Source: Flectobacillus sp049240685 (GTDB lineage Bacteria; Bacteroidota; Bacteroidia; Cytophagales; Spirosomataceae). Taken from it: a stretch of DNA of 52,056 nucleotides. The DNA is taken from positions 1 through 52,056 of the forward strand of contig NZ_JBMLSD010000027.1 of assembly GCF_049240685.1 (NCBI RefSeq), written 5' to 3'. Below, in pieces: positions 34,375 through 43,480 of this stretch; positions within the stretch are counted from its first letter, which is position 1; every line of letters starts with the position of its first letter. The position numbers and the translations under genes were made by a program. The notes beneath the pieces were generated by a model. The model made no database searches and was not told the origin of the DNA. It saw only the letters and a list, made by a program, of their open reading frames with translations.

Positions 34375-34902
34375 CTACACAAACTTTCCTTCCTTCAGCT
34401 CTTGTTTAATCACTTTGATTCGAGCATTGAACGACGTGTGTTCAAAATCTATTCCCTCAAGACACACTTTATCAAAAAACTCCATTACCTCTGGTGGATG
34501 AGGCGTTTTCTTGCCAGTACGTACATCAATATATTTTGAAGTTGTCCACAAAACAGCCTTCAATACCTGCAAATGTTCATCTGTCATGACATATTCTGTC
34601 ACTAAAGTATCCTCATTGTAATAGACAGTCGATGAAATAATTGTTACCCATTCGCTCACTCTGGCCGACGACACATAGCCTATTTGGTGATTGTAAACGA
34701 CCCAAGAAGTATGGTTATTTTCGAAATAGTCATTATAATCAAAATTATAGACTTCTGCTACATGGTCTTCGCGAGCATTGAAGAAATAATCGAAATATTT
34801 AGCATTATTAAGATGCTTTAAGGGGTCACAATCTTGAAAACGGATAAGAGATTTCGAATGTAACTTTTTAGGATATTCTTTATTAGGGTCTAATTTAAAC
34901 AT
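34375..34902 (-). CDS. Acyl-CoA thioesterase, hotdog fold (4HBT-like)
   Basis: A 175-residue hotdog protein. RFQDCDPLKHLNNAKYFDYF matches the active-site helix of 4-hydroxybenzoyl-CoA thioesterase-like enzymes, with Asp in the DCDPLKHLNN loop. It likely hydrolyses acyl-CoA; the chain preference is unknown. It lies 69 bases downstream of nuoD on the same strand and may share its transcript. Confidence 0.82.
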   Translation of the reverse strand: MFKLDPNKEYPKKLHSKSLIRFQDCDPLKHLNNAKYFDYFFNAREDHVAEVYNFDYNDYFENNHTSWVVYNHQIGYVSSARVSEWVTIISSTVYYNEDTLVTEYVMTDEHLQVLKAVLWTTSKYIDVRTGKKTPHPPEVMEFFDKVCLEGIDFEHTSFNARIKVIKQELKEGKFV

Positions 34903-34971
34903 TGAGTTTTGTTCTCAGCCTCGGCAGAGATATTATATATTTGTTGAGAAATTAACATATTAAAAGCTAAA

Positions 34972-36186
34972 CTATCGGTCTACTTCGCCCATCACTAAAT
35001 CTACCGAGCCAACAATAGCCACCAAATCTGCTAGCATAGCGCCACGACTAATTTCGGGAACTACCGATAAATTATGAAATGAGCAAGCTCTTGCTTTTAC
35101 TCGCAATGGAACATCTGATCGACCATCCGTTCGGAAGAAGAAGCCTAGTTCACCTTTGGGATTTTCGGCTCTAAAATATAAATCCATCGCTTGAGGGCGT
35201 ACTTTTTTAGGAAGCATCGCTTGAGGGTTAAACTCAAGTGTGCGTTTATGGTCGCCCATCAACTGCACGAGGCATTGTTCAATAATCTTGATAGATTCGT
35301 CACATTCCAGTACTCTCACAAAATTTCTATCCCAGCAGTCTCCAACGGTACCCATTTCGCCCTTTCCTACAGGAATATCAAAATCAAGTTCAGGATAAAC
35401 AGAATAGGCATCGACACGACGGAGGTCAAACTTTAAGCCCGAACCACGAAGCACAGGGCCTGTACAACCGTAGTTAATAGCCAAATCTAAAGGCAACACC
35501 CCAATATTAGCCGTACGTTGGACAAAGATTTTGTTTTCAATAATCAACTCACGAATCTCAACCATTTTGGGTTTGAGGTAGTTGATAAACTCCAAACAAC
35601 GCTCCTCGAAGCCAACAGGTAAGTCATAGAATAAGCCTCCAATCCAAATATAGTTATAAAGCATACGAGCACCACAAAGCCATTCGAGCAAACGTTGAAT
35701 ATGCTCACGGTCGCGCATGAGCCACAAAAACGAGGTATAAGCGCCAATATCCAAGCCGTAGGTACCAATAGCCACAAAATGCGATGCCAAGCGGTTGAGT
35801 TCGGCCACTAGCACACGGATATACTCGATACGTTTGGGAAGTTTACCTTCCAAATCAAGCATTTTCTCAACCCCCATCACATACGCATGCTCAGAGTTCA
35901 TCGCTGCCAGATAGTCCAATCGGTCGATATATGGGATAGTCTGCCCAAATGCCAACGATTCAGCATGCTTCTCAAAACATCGGTGTAGATAACCCAAATG
36001 AGGTACCACATCCACAATCAGCTCGCCATCAGAGATTACCTCCAAACGCAAAACGCCGTGAGTCGAGGGGTGCTGAGGCCCAAGCGACAAAATCATTTCT
36101 TCCGATTTGAGCTTCGAGGAATTATATTTGTTGGGGTCTGAGCGTCTAAAATGCGCTGGGTCGTATTGATATTGAATTTGCTTCAT
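34972..36186 (-). CDS. nuoD: NADH-quinone oxidoreductase subunit D
   Basis: 49-kDa-type subunit of respiratory complex I, on the peripheral arm next to the quinone site. LGPQHPSTHGVLRL, HCFEKHAE-type sequence and the C-terminal FFRTDGRSDVPLRVKARACSF and VPEISRGAMLADLVAIVGSVDLVMGEVDR (ending in the conserved GEVDR) are diagnostic. The 404 residues are normal. The rest of the nuo operon is not adjacent: rpmG is divergent upstream and a thioesterase is downstream. The leader has only a -7-like element (TAAATTTG, minus strand, 36234-36241). Confidence 0.95.
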   Translation of the reverse strand: MKQIQYQYDPAHFRRSDPNKYNSSKLKSEEMILSLGPQHPSTHGVLRLEVISDGELIVDVVPHLGYLHRCFEKHAESLAFGQTIPYIDRLDYLAAMNSEHAYVMGVEKMLDLEGKLPKRIEYIRVLVAELNRLASHFVAIGTYGLDIGAYTSFLWLMRDREHIQRLLEWLCGARMLYNYIWIGGLFYDLPVGFEERCLEFINYLKPKMVEIRELIIENKIFVQRTANIGVLPLDLAINYGCTGPVLRGSGLKFDLRRVDAYSVYPELDFDIPVGKGEMGTVGDCWDRNFVRVLECDESIKIIEQCLVQLMGDHKRTLEFNPQAMLPKKVRPQAMDLYFRAENPKGELGFFFRTDGRSDVPLRVKARACSFHNLSVVPEISRGAMLADLVAIVGSVDLVMGEVDR

Positions 36187-36313
36187 GCCGTAAAATTCGT
36201 AAATTTTATCTTAGATAAAGAACAGCGAGAGAGCAAATTTAGTCCCCAAATACTAAAAAAACTCCTATTTTAAGAAAAAACACCCCGAAAGCGTAAGTTT
36301 TTTCAAAAACATA

Positions 36314-36345
36314 TTTGTCTAAAACTCAAACATTTACTACCTTTG
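36314..36345 (+). promoter_or_regulatory. Promoter of the rpmG-DUF4295 operon
   Basis: TTTG at 36314-36317, exactly 20 bases, then TACCTTTG at 36338-36345: a full match to the Bacteroidota consensus TTTG-N19-21-TAnnTTTG. It predicts a leader of about 110 bases before rpmG. Confidence 0.8.
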
Positions 36346-36461
36346 CAGTCCTATTTGGGAAATATATATTCGTTCGGACTTATCAGCAAGTTGTAATTTT
36401 CTGATAATCAAACGAATAAAAAATATTTGTAAGATACAGAAAATTCATAAAGCATAACACA

Positions 36462-36644
36462 ATGGCTAAGAAAGGCAATAGAATCCAAGTGATTTTAGAA
36501 TGTACTGAGCAAAAAACTTCAGGCGTTCCAGGGATGTCTCGTTACATCACAACAAAAAACCGTAAGAACACTACTGCTCGTATTGAGTTGAAAAAATACA
36601 ACCCATTCTTGAAAAAAGTAACTGTTCACAAAGAAATCAAGTAA
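36462..36644 (+). CDS. rpmG: Large ribosomal subunit protein bL33
   Basis: A 60-residue protein of the large ribosomal subunit. MAKKGNRIQVILECTEQKTS followed by RYITTKNRKNT is the classic bL33 pattern. This copy keeps only one cysteine, so it is the zinc-free (C-minus) form. bL28 (rpmB), often placed just upstream in Bacteroidota, is not here. DUF4295 follows after 46 bases in the same operon. Confidence 0.96.
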   Translation: MAKKGNRIQVILECTEQKTSGVPGMSRYITTKNRKNTTARIELKKYNPFLKKVTVHKEIK

Positions 36645-36690
36645 TTCACTCGGTTATCCTTACCGATAACTGCTAACTTATTATAAGAAA

Positions 36691-36840
36691 ATGGCAAAGA
36701 AGGTAGTTGCAACCCTTAAAAAAGAAGGTGGTGTAAAATACGCTAAAGTTATCAAAGCTGTAAAAACGGCTAACGGTGCTTACTCTTTCAAAGAAGAAAT
36801 CGTTCTTCAAGAAGATGTTCAAGCTGCTCTTAAAGCTTAA
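36691..36840 (+). CDS. DUF4295 small basic protein
   Basis: A 49-residue lysine-rich protein (MAKKVVATLKKEGGVKYAKV ... EDVQAALKA). DUF4295 proteins are almost always encoded between rpmG and ftsY in Bacteroidota, and the size and charge suggest a ribosome-associated protein. That role is inferred from context. A terminator follows at 36870. Confidence 0.92.
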   Translation: MAKKVVATLKKEGGVKYAKVIKAVKTANGAYSFKEEIVLQEDVQAALKA

Positions 36841-36869
36841 TATTCAGCCCCTTTATTAAGATTTTTAGG

Positions 36870-36897
36870 AAAAGTCCCTTTATCGGGACTTTTTTTG
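36870..36897 (+). terminator. Terminator after the rpmG operon
   Basis: AAAAGTCCC pairs with GGGACTTTT around TTTATC, followed by more T. A TACTTTTG -7-like element follows at 36901-36908 and could belong to ftsY, though its -33 partner is poor. Confidence 0.85.
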
Positions 36898-36988
36898 TTT
36901 TACTTTTGCCTTACGTTTTCAAAAGCCTATATTTATTTTTTCAAAAATAGGATAGACTTTTAACGAGTAACCAAAAAAATATCAACAA

Positions 36989-37966
36989 ATGGGTTTATTC
37001 GATTTTTTTAAAAAGAAAGAAACACTCAATACTGAAGAGAAAGAATCGCTCGACAAAGGTCTTGAAAAAACAAAGGAAGGACTTTTTTCGAAATTGAGTC
37101 GTGCTATTGTCGGCAAGTCAAAAGTCGATGAGGAGGTATTAGATGAACTAGAAGAAATCTTAATCTCTTCGGATGTTGGCGTTGAAACGACCGTAAAAAT
37201 CATTCGCCGTATCGAAGATCGTGTTGCTCGTGATAAATTCGTAAGCACAAGCGAACTTGACGAAATTCTTCGTGAAGAAATCGCAGAGTTATTAGCTCAA
37301 AATAAATCGGAAGATATTACTGATGCCTTCAAAAAATCAGATATCAAACCTTACGTCATTATGGTAGTAGGTGTAAATGGCGTCGGTAAAACTACTACTA
37401 TCGGAAAACTCGCTTCTCAGTTTCATAAAGCTGGAAACAAAGTAATCTTAGGTGCAGGCGATACTTTCCGTGCTGCGGCTGTTGACCAACTCAAGCTTTG
37501 GGGACAGCGTGTCGGGATTCCTGTGATTGACCACGGAATGAACACAGACCCTGCTTCGGTAGCATTCGATGCGGTAAAGCAAGCCGTAGAACAACAAGCC
37601 GATGTTGTCATTATTGATACAGCGGGTCGTTTGCACAACAAGGTCAACTTGATGAACGAACTGGCAAAAATCAAGCGCGTTGTACAAAAATTCTTACCTG
37701 AGGCTCCGCACGAAGTACTTTTGGTATTGGATGGCTCGACCGGACAAAATGCATTTATCCAAGCACAAGAATTTACGAAAGCTACTGATGTAACAGCTTT
37801 GGCTATTACCAAATTGGACGGTACAGCCAAAGGTGGTGTGGTAATTGGTATTTCAGATCAGTTCAAAATCCCTGTTAAATATATTGGTGTGGGCGAAAAA
37901 ATCGAAGATTTACAGGTATTCAATAAAAGAGAATTTGTAAACTCTCTTTTCAAGCGTAAAGCATAA
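36989..37966 (+). CDS. ftsY: Signal recognition particle receptor FtsY
   Basis: GTPase that docks SRP-ribosome complexes at the membrane. A short N-terminal segment (MGLFDFFKKKETLNTEEKES) replaces the long acidic A-domain of E. coli. The N domain follows, then the G domain with GVNGVGKTTTIGKLA, DTFRAAAVDQLK, DTAGRLHNK and TKLDGTAKGG. The 325 residues are normal for the phylum. It continues the conserved rpmG-DUF4295-ftsY order. A strong hairpin follows its stop. Confidence 0.97.
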   Translation: MGLFDFFKKKETLNTEEKESLDKGLEKTKEGLFSKLSRAIVGKSKVDEEVLDELEEILISSDVGVETTVKIIRRIEDRVARDKFVSTSELDEILREEIAELLAQNKSEDITDAFKKSDIKPYVIMVVGVNGVGKTTTIGKLASQFHKAGNKVILGAGDTFRAAAVDQLKLWGQRVGIPVIDHGMNTDPASVAFDAVKQAVEQQADVVIIDTAGRLHNKVNLMNELAKIKRVVQKFLPEAPHEVLLVLDGSTGQNAFIQAQEFTKATDVTALAITKLDGTAKGGVVIGISDQFKIPVKYIGVGEKIEDLQVFNKREFVNSLFKRKA

Positions 37967-37987
37967 AATATCTTCAAGCACATTACG

Positions 37988-38028
37988 TTTTCATCCTAAA
38001 TAATACTTGGGTATTGTTTAGGATGTTT
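37988..38028 (+). terminator. Terminator after ftsY
   Basis: CATCCTAAATAATAC pairs with GTATTGTTTAGGATG around TTGG, followed by TTTTCTTTT. It covers the two upstream candidate starts (38014, 38023) of the next gene, which favours its start at 38041. Confidence 0.85.
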
Positions 38029-38040
38029 TCTTTTATAACC

Positions 38041-38508
38041 ATGCTTAAAACTTTTTTCCTTGGGCTCTTTACTGTGTTAACCACGATGGCCTGTTCTCAA
38101 AAATCCATATCAAGCTCAAAAGTTATCCACAATCAAAACAAGGTATGTGGAAAAGTCTCTTGGGCATCAGGCAACCAAATGCCTTCTCCCGACAGCCCCC
38201 CTAGAGTTCCTAAAGGGATTCAACGAGAAGTACTAGTGTACGAGCTTACCAATATCAAGCAGGTTAGTAATCACAAGGGCTTTTTTAGCAACATTCAAAC
38301 AAAGCTGATAATCAGCACCTTAACAGATAAAAATGGAGATTTTTGTCTTGATTTACCCGAAGGAAAGTATTCTATTATGGTGAGAGAAGACGAAAAAGGA
38401 TTGTGGGCAAATATTTTTGATGGCGAAGAAAACATTTTTCCATTTGAGGTAAAAAAAGGAAATAATGAGCCTATCAACTTTGTGGTAAACTATCAAGCAG
38501 CCTATTAA
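38041..38508 (+). CDS. Lipoprotein with carboxypeptidase-regulatory-like domain
   Basis: A 155-residue lipoprotein: signal peptide MLKTFFLGLFTVLTTMACSQ with lipobox TMAC. The rest is a single beta-sandwich of the carboxypeptidase-regulatory/transthyretin type: VCGKVSWASGNQMPSP opens it, and TDKNGDFCLDLPEGKYSIMV is the typical strand-turn pattern. Function unknown; such domains often occur on Bacteroidota surface proteins. It converges on glnS. Confidence 0.75.
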   Translation: MLKTFFLGLFTVLTTMACSQKSISSSKVIHNQNKVCGKVSWASGNQMPSPDSPPRVPKGIQREVLVYELTNIKQVSNHKGFFSNIQTKLIISTLTDKNGDFCLDLPEGKYSIMVREDEKGLWANIFDGEENIFPFEVKKGNNEPINFVVNYQAAY

Positions 38509-38515
38509 TATCAAT

Positions 38516-38566
38516 AAAAAAATGTGGATAAGTAGCTTATCAAGGCCACTTATCCACACTTTTTTG
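38516..38566. terminator. Bidirectional terminator between the lipoprotein gene and glnS
   Basis: AAAAAAATGTGGATAAGT pairs, with one mismatch, with ACTTATCCACACTTTTTT around a 14-base loop. The stem is also a near-perfect pair of TTATCCACA sequences, the 9-base DnaA-box motif, in inverted orientation. Confidence 0.8.
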
Positions 38567-38603
38567 TGAATAACTTACCAATTATCCTTCGGCAAAAATG
38601 AAA

Positions 38604-40289
38604 TTATTTATTCTTTTCTTTTGCCCAAGCATCCTTCAATCCAACAGTTCTATTGAAAACTAACTTATCTTCAGAAGAATCTTTGTCTAAACAGAAATAT
38701 CCTTTACGAATAAATTGATAATTTTTTCCTAGCTCAGCTTCTTTAAGACTAGGTTCGACTAATACATTTTCTAAGACAGTCAACGAATCAGGATTGATAA
38801 ATTTCTTGAAATCATCACCTACTTGTGATGCATCTTCCAAAATCAACAATCGGTCATACACGCGCACCTCAGCTGGCACTGCATGTTGTGCAGATACCCA
38901 GTGGATAGTTCCTTTTACATGAATACCAGAGGTATCTGAACCTGAGCGACTTTCAGGAATATAAGTACAATGGATTTCGGTAATGTTTCCGAATTCGTCT
39001 TTTACAAATTCTTCACATTTTACAATATAAGCTCCTTTCAAACGAACCATTAAGCCAGGCCCCAAACGGAAGAATTTCTTCGGTGGAACTTCCATGAAGT
39101 CTTCACGCTCGATGTATACCTCACGACTAAACGGTACATCGCGATGACCACTATTGATATCTTCGGGGTTATTTTCTACTTGTAAAGTTTCTACTTGTCC
39201 TTCAGGATAATTAGTAATTACCAATTTTACAGGATCAAGCACAGCCATTACACGTGTGGCAATTTTGTTCAAATCTTCACGTACACAGAATTCTAAAACA
39301 CCCACATCGATAAGGTTATCGCGTTTGGCCACTCCAATTTTATCACAGAAATTACGAATCGAAGCAGGGGTAAATCCACGACGACGCAAACCTGAAATGG
39401 TAGGCATACGAGGGTCATCCCATCCCGATACGATGTTTTCTTTCACTAGCTGCAATAAACGTCTCTTACTCATTACCGTATGGGTAAGATTCAAACGAGC
39501 GAATTCGTATTGATGTGAGGGAAAAATATCTAGTTTTTCAATAAACCAATCATATAAAGGACGGTGAACATCAAACTCCAATGTACAAATCGAATGAGTA
39601 ATTTTTTCAATTGAATCCGACTGCCCATGAGCAAAGTCGTACATCGGGTAAATACACCATTTATCGCCAGTGCGGTGGTGTTTCGCTTTTTTGATTCGGT
39701 ACATCAGTGGGTCGCGCATGTGCATGTTGGGGTGCGCCATATCCACTTTGGCACGAAGTACCTTTTCTCCGTCTTTGAACTCACCGTTTTTCATGCGCTC
39801 AAACAAATCGAGGTTTTCCTCAACCGAGCGATAACGATAAGGGCTTTCTTCACCAGGGATATTAGGATTTCCTTTTTGAGCAGCAATCTGTTCAGAAGTT
39901 TGGTCATCCACGTATGCTAGGCCTTTTTTGATTAGCTGTACAGCAAAATCATAAAGCTGGTCAAAATAGTCGGAGGCATATAGCTCATTTTCCCAATCAA
40001 AACCCAACCAACGAACGTCTGCTTTGATTGATTCCACGTATTCTGTATCTTCTGTTACAGGGTTGGTATCGTCGAAGCGAAGGTTAGTTTTACCACCAAA
40101 TTTATCGGCTAAGCCAAAGTTCAAGCAAATAGATTTGGCATGACCAATGTGCAAATAACCGTTAGGCTCGGGAGGAAAACGAGTGTGTACACGACCACCA
40201 TTTTTTCCTGATGCAATATCTTCCTCAACGATTTGTTCGAGAAAATTAGCGGGAGTTCGCTCTTGTGATTTTTCTTTTTCTTCTGTCAT
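38604..40289 (-). CDS. glnS: Glutamine--tRNA ligase
   Basis: Charges tRNA-Gln directly. Class I motifs are PPEPNGYLHIGHAKSI (HIGH) and VMSKRRLLQLV (KMSKS variant). FDDTNPVTED and the two C-terminal beta-barrel anticodon domains are in place. The 561-residue length is standard. The start MTEEKEKSQERTP is an unconserved leader typical of Bacteroidota. No consensus promoter was found upstream, but two palindromes are (40319-40334, 40362-40380). Confidence 0.96.
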   Translation of the reverse strand: MTEEKEKSQERTPANFLEQIVEEDIASGKNGGRVHTRFPPEPNGYLHIGHAKSICLNFGLADKFGGKTNLRFDDTNPVTEDTEYVESIKADVRWLGFDWENELYASDYFDQLYDFAVQLIKKGLAYVDDQTSEQIAAQKGNPNIPGEESPYRYRSVEENLDLFERMKNGEFKDGEKVLRAKVDMAHPNMHMRDPLMYRIKKAKHHRTGDKWCIYPMYDFAHGQSDSIEKITHSICTLEFDVHRPLYDWFIEKLDIFPSHQYEFARLNLTHTVMSKRRLLQLVKENIVSGWDDPRMPTISGLRRRGFTPASIRNFCDKIGVAKRDNLIDVGVLEFCVREDLNKIATRVMAVLDPVKLVITNYPEGQVETLQVENNPEDINSGHRDVPFSREVYIEREDFMEVPPKKFFRLGPGLMVRLKGAYIVKCEEFVKDEFGNITEIHCTYIPESRSGSDTSGIHVKGTIHWVSAQHAVPAEVRVYDRLLILEDASQVGDDFKKFINPDSLTVLENVLVEPSLKEAELGKNYQFIRKGYFCLDKDSSEDKLVFNRTVGLKDAWAKEKNK

Positions 40290-40755
40290 AATACCAAATA
40301 ATCTATACTCAAATAGCCATAAATGGCCATTTATTTTACAGGTAAAATCAAACCCTTGATGAATTCAAAAGATTTGAATTTAAAAAAATTACATTAAAAA
40401 TACCTTGATTTTGCTGCCAGATTTTTTTGGCTAGATTAAAAATATACAATTTTGGGAAGAGCTATCTTATCTCAATAATCGTCTTTATCTGTTTAATCAT
40501 CACTTAGCCAAGCTATTGCTATCCAAAGCTATTAATCTATCTGAAGATGGCATTTCTTGTCAGAATAGATTTGTATTAAATACGAATTTACACAATTTTA
40601 TGTAATGGTTGAAACAAAAATCACATTCCTCGAATAATCCTGTCGAGTGATGAATTCTTGCTAACAATTCTGTCTCTTAGAAGTTATGAATGATATGCTC
40701 AAACGCCAATGCGTTTCTGCAAGTCATTTATGCGTTTTTTAACATTATCAATTTC
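40290..40755. other. Divergent gap with two small palindromes
   Basis: Between glnS and the DUF2805 gene. ATAAATGGCCATTTAT (40319-40334) is a perfect 16-base palindrome 30 bases upstream of glnS. AATTCAAA-AGA-TTTGAATT (40362-40380) is a second. No heptads, RNA gene or convincing ORF is visible. Confidence 0.4.
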
Positions 40756-41040
40756 ATGAAAAAAGTCATATTAAGCGAACAAGAGATAGACCGTATTATC
40801 GAGATGGCTTGGGAAGACCGAACACCATTTGATGCCATTTTGGAGCAATTTGGACTAAAAGAGCAAGAAGTAATAGAATTGATGCGTAAAGAAATGAAAC
40901 GTTCATCTTGGAAAATGTGGAGAGAACGAGTGCAAGGGCGAGCCACCAAACATCGTGTCAAAAGTACAATTTTAAAAGGACGCTTCAAATGCGATTTACA
41001 AAGGAGTATTTCGATGAACAAAATTTCGAAACGAAAGTAA
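40756..41040 (+). CDS. DUF2805 / TIGR03643 family protein
   Basis: A 94-residue basic protein. The N-terminal half (LSEQEIDRIIEMAWEDRTPF, then AILEQFGLKEQEVIELMRKE) is helical with helix-turn-helix character, followed by MKRSSWKMWRERVQGRATKH. This is the pattern of the TIGR03643 family, of unknown function. ATG 40756 is chosen because the longer frame from 40690 adds unconserved residues. The C-terminal 15 residues are a basic extension. It appears monocistronic. Confidence 0.8.
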   Translation: MKKVILSEQEIDRIIEMAWEDRTPFDAILEQFGLKEQEVIELMRKEMKRSSWKMWRERVQGRATKHRVKSTILKGRFKCDLQRSISMNKISKRK

Positions 41041-41203
41041 TTTTATGAGCTAGAATGCGTTTAACTGTCTCTATATCAAATGCACTCATTTCGTTTGAGC
41101 AAAATATTATAGGTTTTTCGATAAGATAATGCCGTTTAATAAAAATTTTATTTTACAAAACTCCTTTTCGGTAAAATTTCCTAGAAATTTGCAGGAAAGT
41201 CTT

Positions 41204-41211
41204 TAACTTTG
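41204..41211 (+). promoter_or_regulatory. -7-type promoter element upstream of the Lrp gene
   Basis: TAACTTTG matches TAnnTTTG about 130 bases upstream of the start codon. A -33 TTTG at the ideal distance is absent, so the promoter is uncertain. Confidence 0.3.
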
Positions 41212-41339
41212 CTTTCTATTTCTTAACCTTACTGAGAAGTAGGCCAAAACCAGAAGTTAAAGATTTTGAAGGCATTAGATTGTGTTGTCTGGCAATCTAG
41301 TAAAAATTCAAAATCTATCAATACTAAACTCCCAACAAG

Positions 41340-41810
41340 ATGAGTGCAATTAAACTAGACCAGATAGACCATAAAGTCCTGGAAATTCTTCAACAGAACG
41401 CCAAAATTACAAACGCCCAGCTTTCAAAAGAAATTGGCCTTTCGCCTGCCCCTACCCTCGAACGTGTAAAAAAATTAGAAACCTCTGGAATTATTCAAAG
41501 CTATCATGCCCAATTGAATAGAGATAAAGTAGGTTTGGGAGTTACAACTTTTGTTACGGTTTCATTAACTGGTCACAAAAAACAAGTTACTGAATCATTT
41601 GTACACCAAATCAACGAAATCCCAGAAGTAATTGAGTGCCACCATGTTACAGGCTCAGGAGACTTTTTATTGAAAATTATTGCTAAAGATATCTCTTCAT
41701 ACCAAAAGTTGATGTTAGAAAAAATCAATGAGATTGAAGAAGTAGCTGGTACGCAAACTATGGTTATTTTATCTACTTTTAAAGAAAGTAAAGTATTACC
41801 AATACCTTGA
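41340..41810 (+). CDS. Lrp/AsnC family transcriptional regulator
   Basis: A 156-residue regulator. The N-terminal helix-turn-helix (LDQIDHKVLEILQQNAKITN through SPAPTLERVKKLETSGII) is followed by an RAM/AsnC ligand-binding domain (FVTVSLTGHKKQ ... EVIECHHVTGSGDFLLKIIA). It probably senses an amino acid and controls metabolism; the ligand is not evident. Monocistronic, with a strong terminator behind it and bshC convergent. Confidence 0.93.
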   Translation: MSAIKLDQIDHKVLEILQQNAKITNAQLSKEIGLSPAPTLERVKKLETSGIIQSYHAQLNRDKVGLGVTTFVTVSLTGHKKQVTESFVHQINEIPEVIECHHVTGSGDFLLKIIAKDISSYQKLMLEKINEIEEVAGTQTMVILSTFKESKVLPIP

Positions 41811-41834
41811 AAAACTTCATCATAAAGATTTTGT

Positions 41835-41871
41835 AAAAGCGCGAGCCCTTTGAGAAGGGCTCGCGCTTTTT
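41835..41871. terminator. Bidirectional terminator between the Lrp gene and bshC
   Basis: AAAAGCGCGAGCCCTT and AAGGGCTCGCGCTTTT form a perfect 16-base stem around TGAG. It is the most GC-rich stretch in this area. Confidence 0.92.
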
Positions 41872-41935
41872 GTTGCTTTAGGCATTGGCATAAATTTACA
41901 TTCAAAACTCATCACTCCCAATGCAGCACTTACAC

Positions 41936-43480
41936 TTACTCGACAATTGTATAATAGCTAAAATCCAATGCATCGAAGGTATTGAGTAATATGGAGATAA
42001 ATTCAGGATTATTGAGCGAGAAATTCATGAGGTTTTCTACACGTTCTTGCGACCCACCATTCGGGAAGAGTTTGTGCTTAAGTCCCAACAACTGACTTAC
42101 TTCTGTTTCATGATTGCGCTCCTCTGCCTTTTTTAAGCGTTTTTCCAAATGCTCAAGACTATTCAAGAGCTTTTGTTGTTCGCCTTTTACGGCACCTTCC
42201 AAGGTTTTGTCGATTTTGATAGCTTTGGCAAGTATTTCTTCAAAAATTGAGGAAAAAGTTTTCCCTTCTTCTGCTAAACTTAAAGAATTTACTGAGTGTT
42301 TTTCGACAAAGTTTTTGCGTAAGGTTATTTCATCACAATATAACTCATCGATAGACAAATCTAGTTTTTCCATCTTTTTAGCCGAGGCCTTATTGATAAC
42401 CAAAGCGAAGTTTCGTGGCATTAAGATAGGGAAAGTAACACCGTAGTGGTCAAACGCCCCTTTCAACTGTAACCAGTAAGGCACTTCAGATGGGCCGCCA
42501 ATGTAGGCCAAATTGGGTAAAATTACCTCTTCGTATACTGGGCGCAATACTACATTTGGGCTAAAATGTTCGGGTTGGGTTTGGAGCAAAGCAAGTATTT
42601 CTTCTTCCGAAAATTGAAGTTCCGTATTCAATACCTTATATATTCCTTCTTCTTTTACAATACGCTCACGTACACCGTTGGACAAATAAAAGAAGTTGAT
42701 TTCGCGAGGTGCAATTTGGGTTTTATACCCCAAATTTTCGAGGGCCTGAGACGTTGCCTGTACTTTGGTAAATGCCGAATGATGTAATAAATCATCTTTA
42801 ATAATTGGCGAGAACAAGCTCTTGAGCTGGCGGTCGTCTGCGTCGATACAAATTAAGCCCTCCGAACCAAACAAGTCATGAATGTAACATCGTACGGCAT
42901 CGCTTAAGGTTTCTTTTTCAAGATATGCATTTTTAAATACCTCTGGACAATCTTGGAACTCACTAATTAGCGTTTCAAGCTCTTTTGGATTCATTCTGCC
43001 TACTGCTCCTTTTTGCTCTGTATTCCATTCATATTTTTTACCAAATAATGAAAAATGATTGATTTCGGCAAAATCGTGGTCTTCGGTAGCCATCCAATAC
43101 ACAGGAACGAAATTGTAATCAGGATAGGCTTTTTTCAGTGATTTTGCCAAATTAATTACCGTAATCATCTTATAAACCACATACAAAGGGCCAGTAAAAA
43201 TATTCAACTGATGCCCTGTGGTAACGGTAAATGTATTGGATTGAGCAAGAATATCAAGGTCAGGCTGAATCGTTAGGTTTTGGTATTGTCGCTTTAGTAC
43301 CTCGACAAGGACCTTTCTGTTATCGTCAGAAAATGTTTTTTGTTCTATCTGCTTTGCAAAACCCTCCAAATTAGGGAAGTTTCCAGCATACTCGGCCAAG
43401 GTCGAAGCTTGGTCCATATAATCAAGAAAGAGCGCTGAAAATTGATTGGTTTGTCTTAAAGGTAGTCTATGTACTTGCAT
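41936..43480 (-). CDS. bshC: Bacillithiol biosynthesis cysteine-adding enzyme BshC
   Basis: Last step of bacillithiol synthesis: adds cysteine to glucosaminyl-malate. The 514-residue protein has VTTGHQLNIFTGPLYVVYKM near residue 88 and VPVYWMATEDHDFAEINHF, both hallmarks of BshC, and a C-terminal coiled coil (QQKLLNSLEHLEKRLKKAEE). It implies that the organism uses bacillithiol rather than glutathione as its thiol buffer. bshA and bshB are not in the window. Confidence 0.93.
   Translation of the reverse strand: MQVHRLPLRQTNQFSALFLDYMDQASTLAEYAGNFPNLEGFAKQIEQKTFSDDNRKVLVEVLKRQYQNLTIQPDLDILAQSNTFTVTTGHQLNIFTGPLYVVYKMITVINLAKSLKKAYPDYNFVPVYWMATEDHDFAEINHFSLFGKKYEWNTEQKGAVGRMNPKELETLISEFQDCPEVFKNAYLEKETLSDAVRCYIHDLFGSEGLICIDADDRQLKSLFSPIIKDDLLHHSAFTKVQATSQALENLGYKTQIAPREINFFYLSNGVRERIVKEEGIYKVLNTELQFSEEEILALLQTQPEHFSPNVVLRPVYEEVILPNLAYIGGPSEVPYWLQLKGAFDHYGVTFPILMPRNFALVINKASAKKMEKLDLSIDELYCDEITLRKNFVEKHSVNSLSLAEEGKTFSSIFEEILAKAIKIDKTLEGAVKGEQQKLLNSLEHLEKRLKKAEERNHETEVSQLLGLKHKLFPNGGSQERVENLMNFSLNNPEFISILLNTFDALDFSYYTIVE

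Noticed and set aside
36346..36461. rpmB (bL28) gene upstream of rpmG
   Set aside because: The leader holds no frame resembling bL28; it is simply absent at this locus.
40686..40742. Short ORF MNDMLKRQ... upstream of the DUF2805 gene
   Set aside because: Eighteen codons, no clear ribosome-binding context and no sign of attenuation structure.
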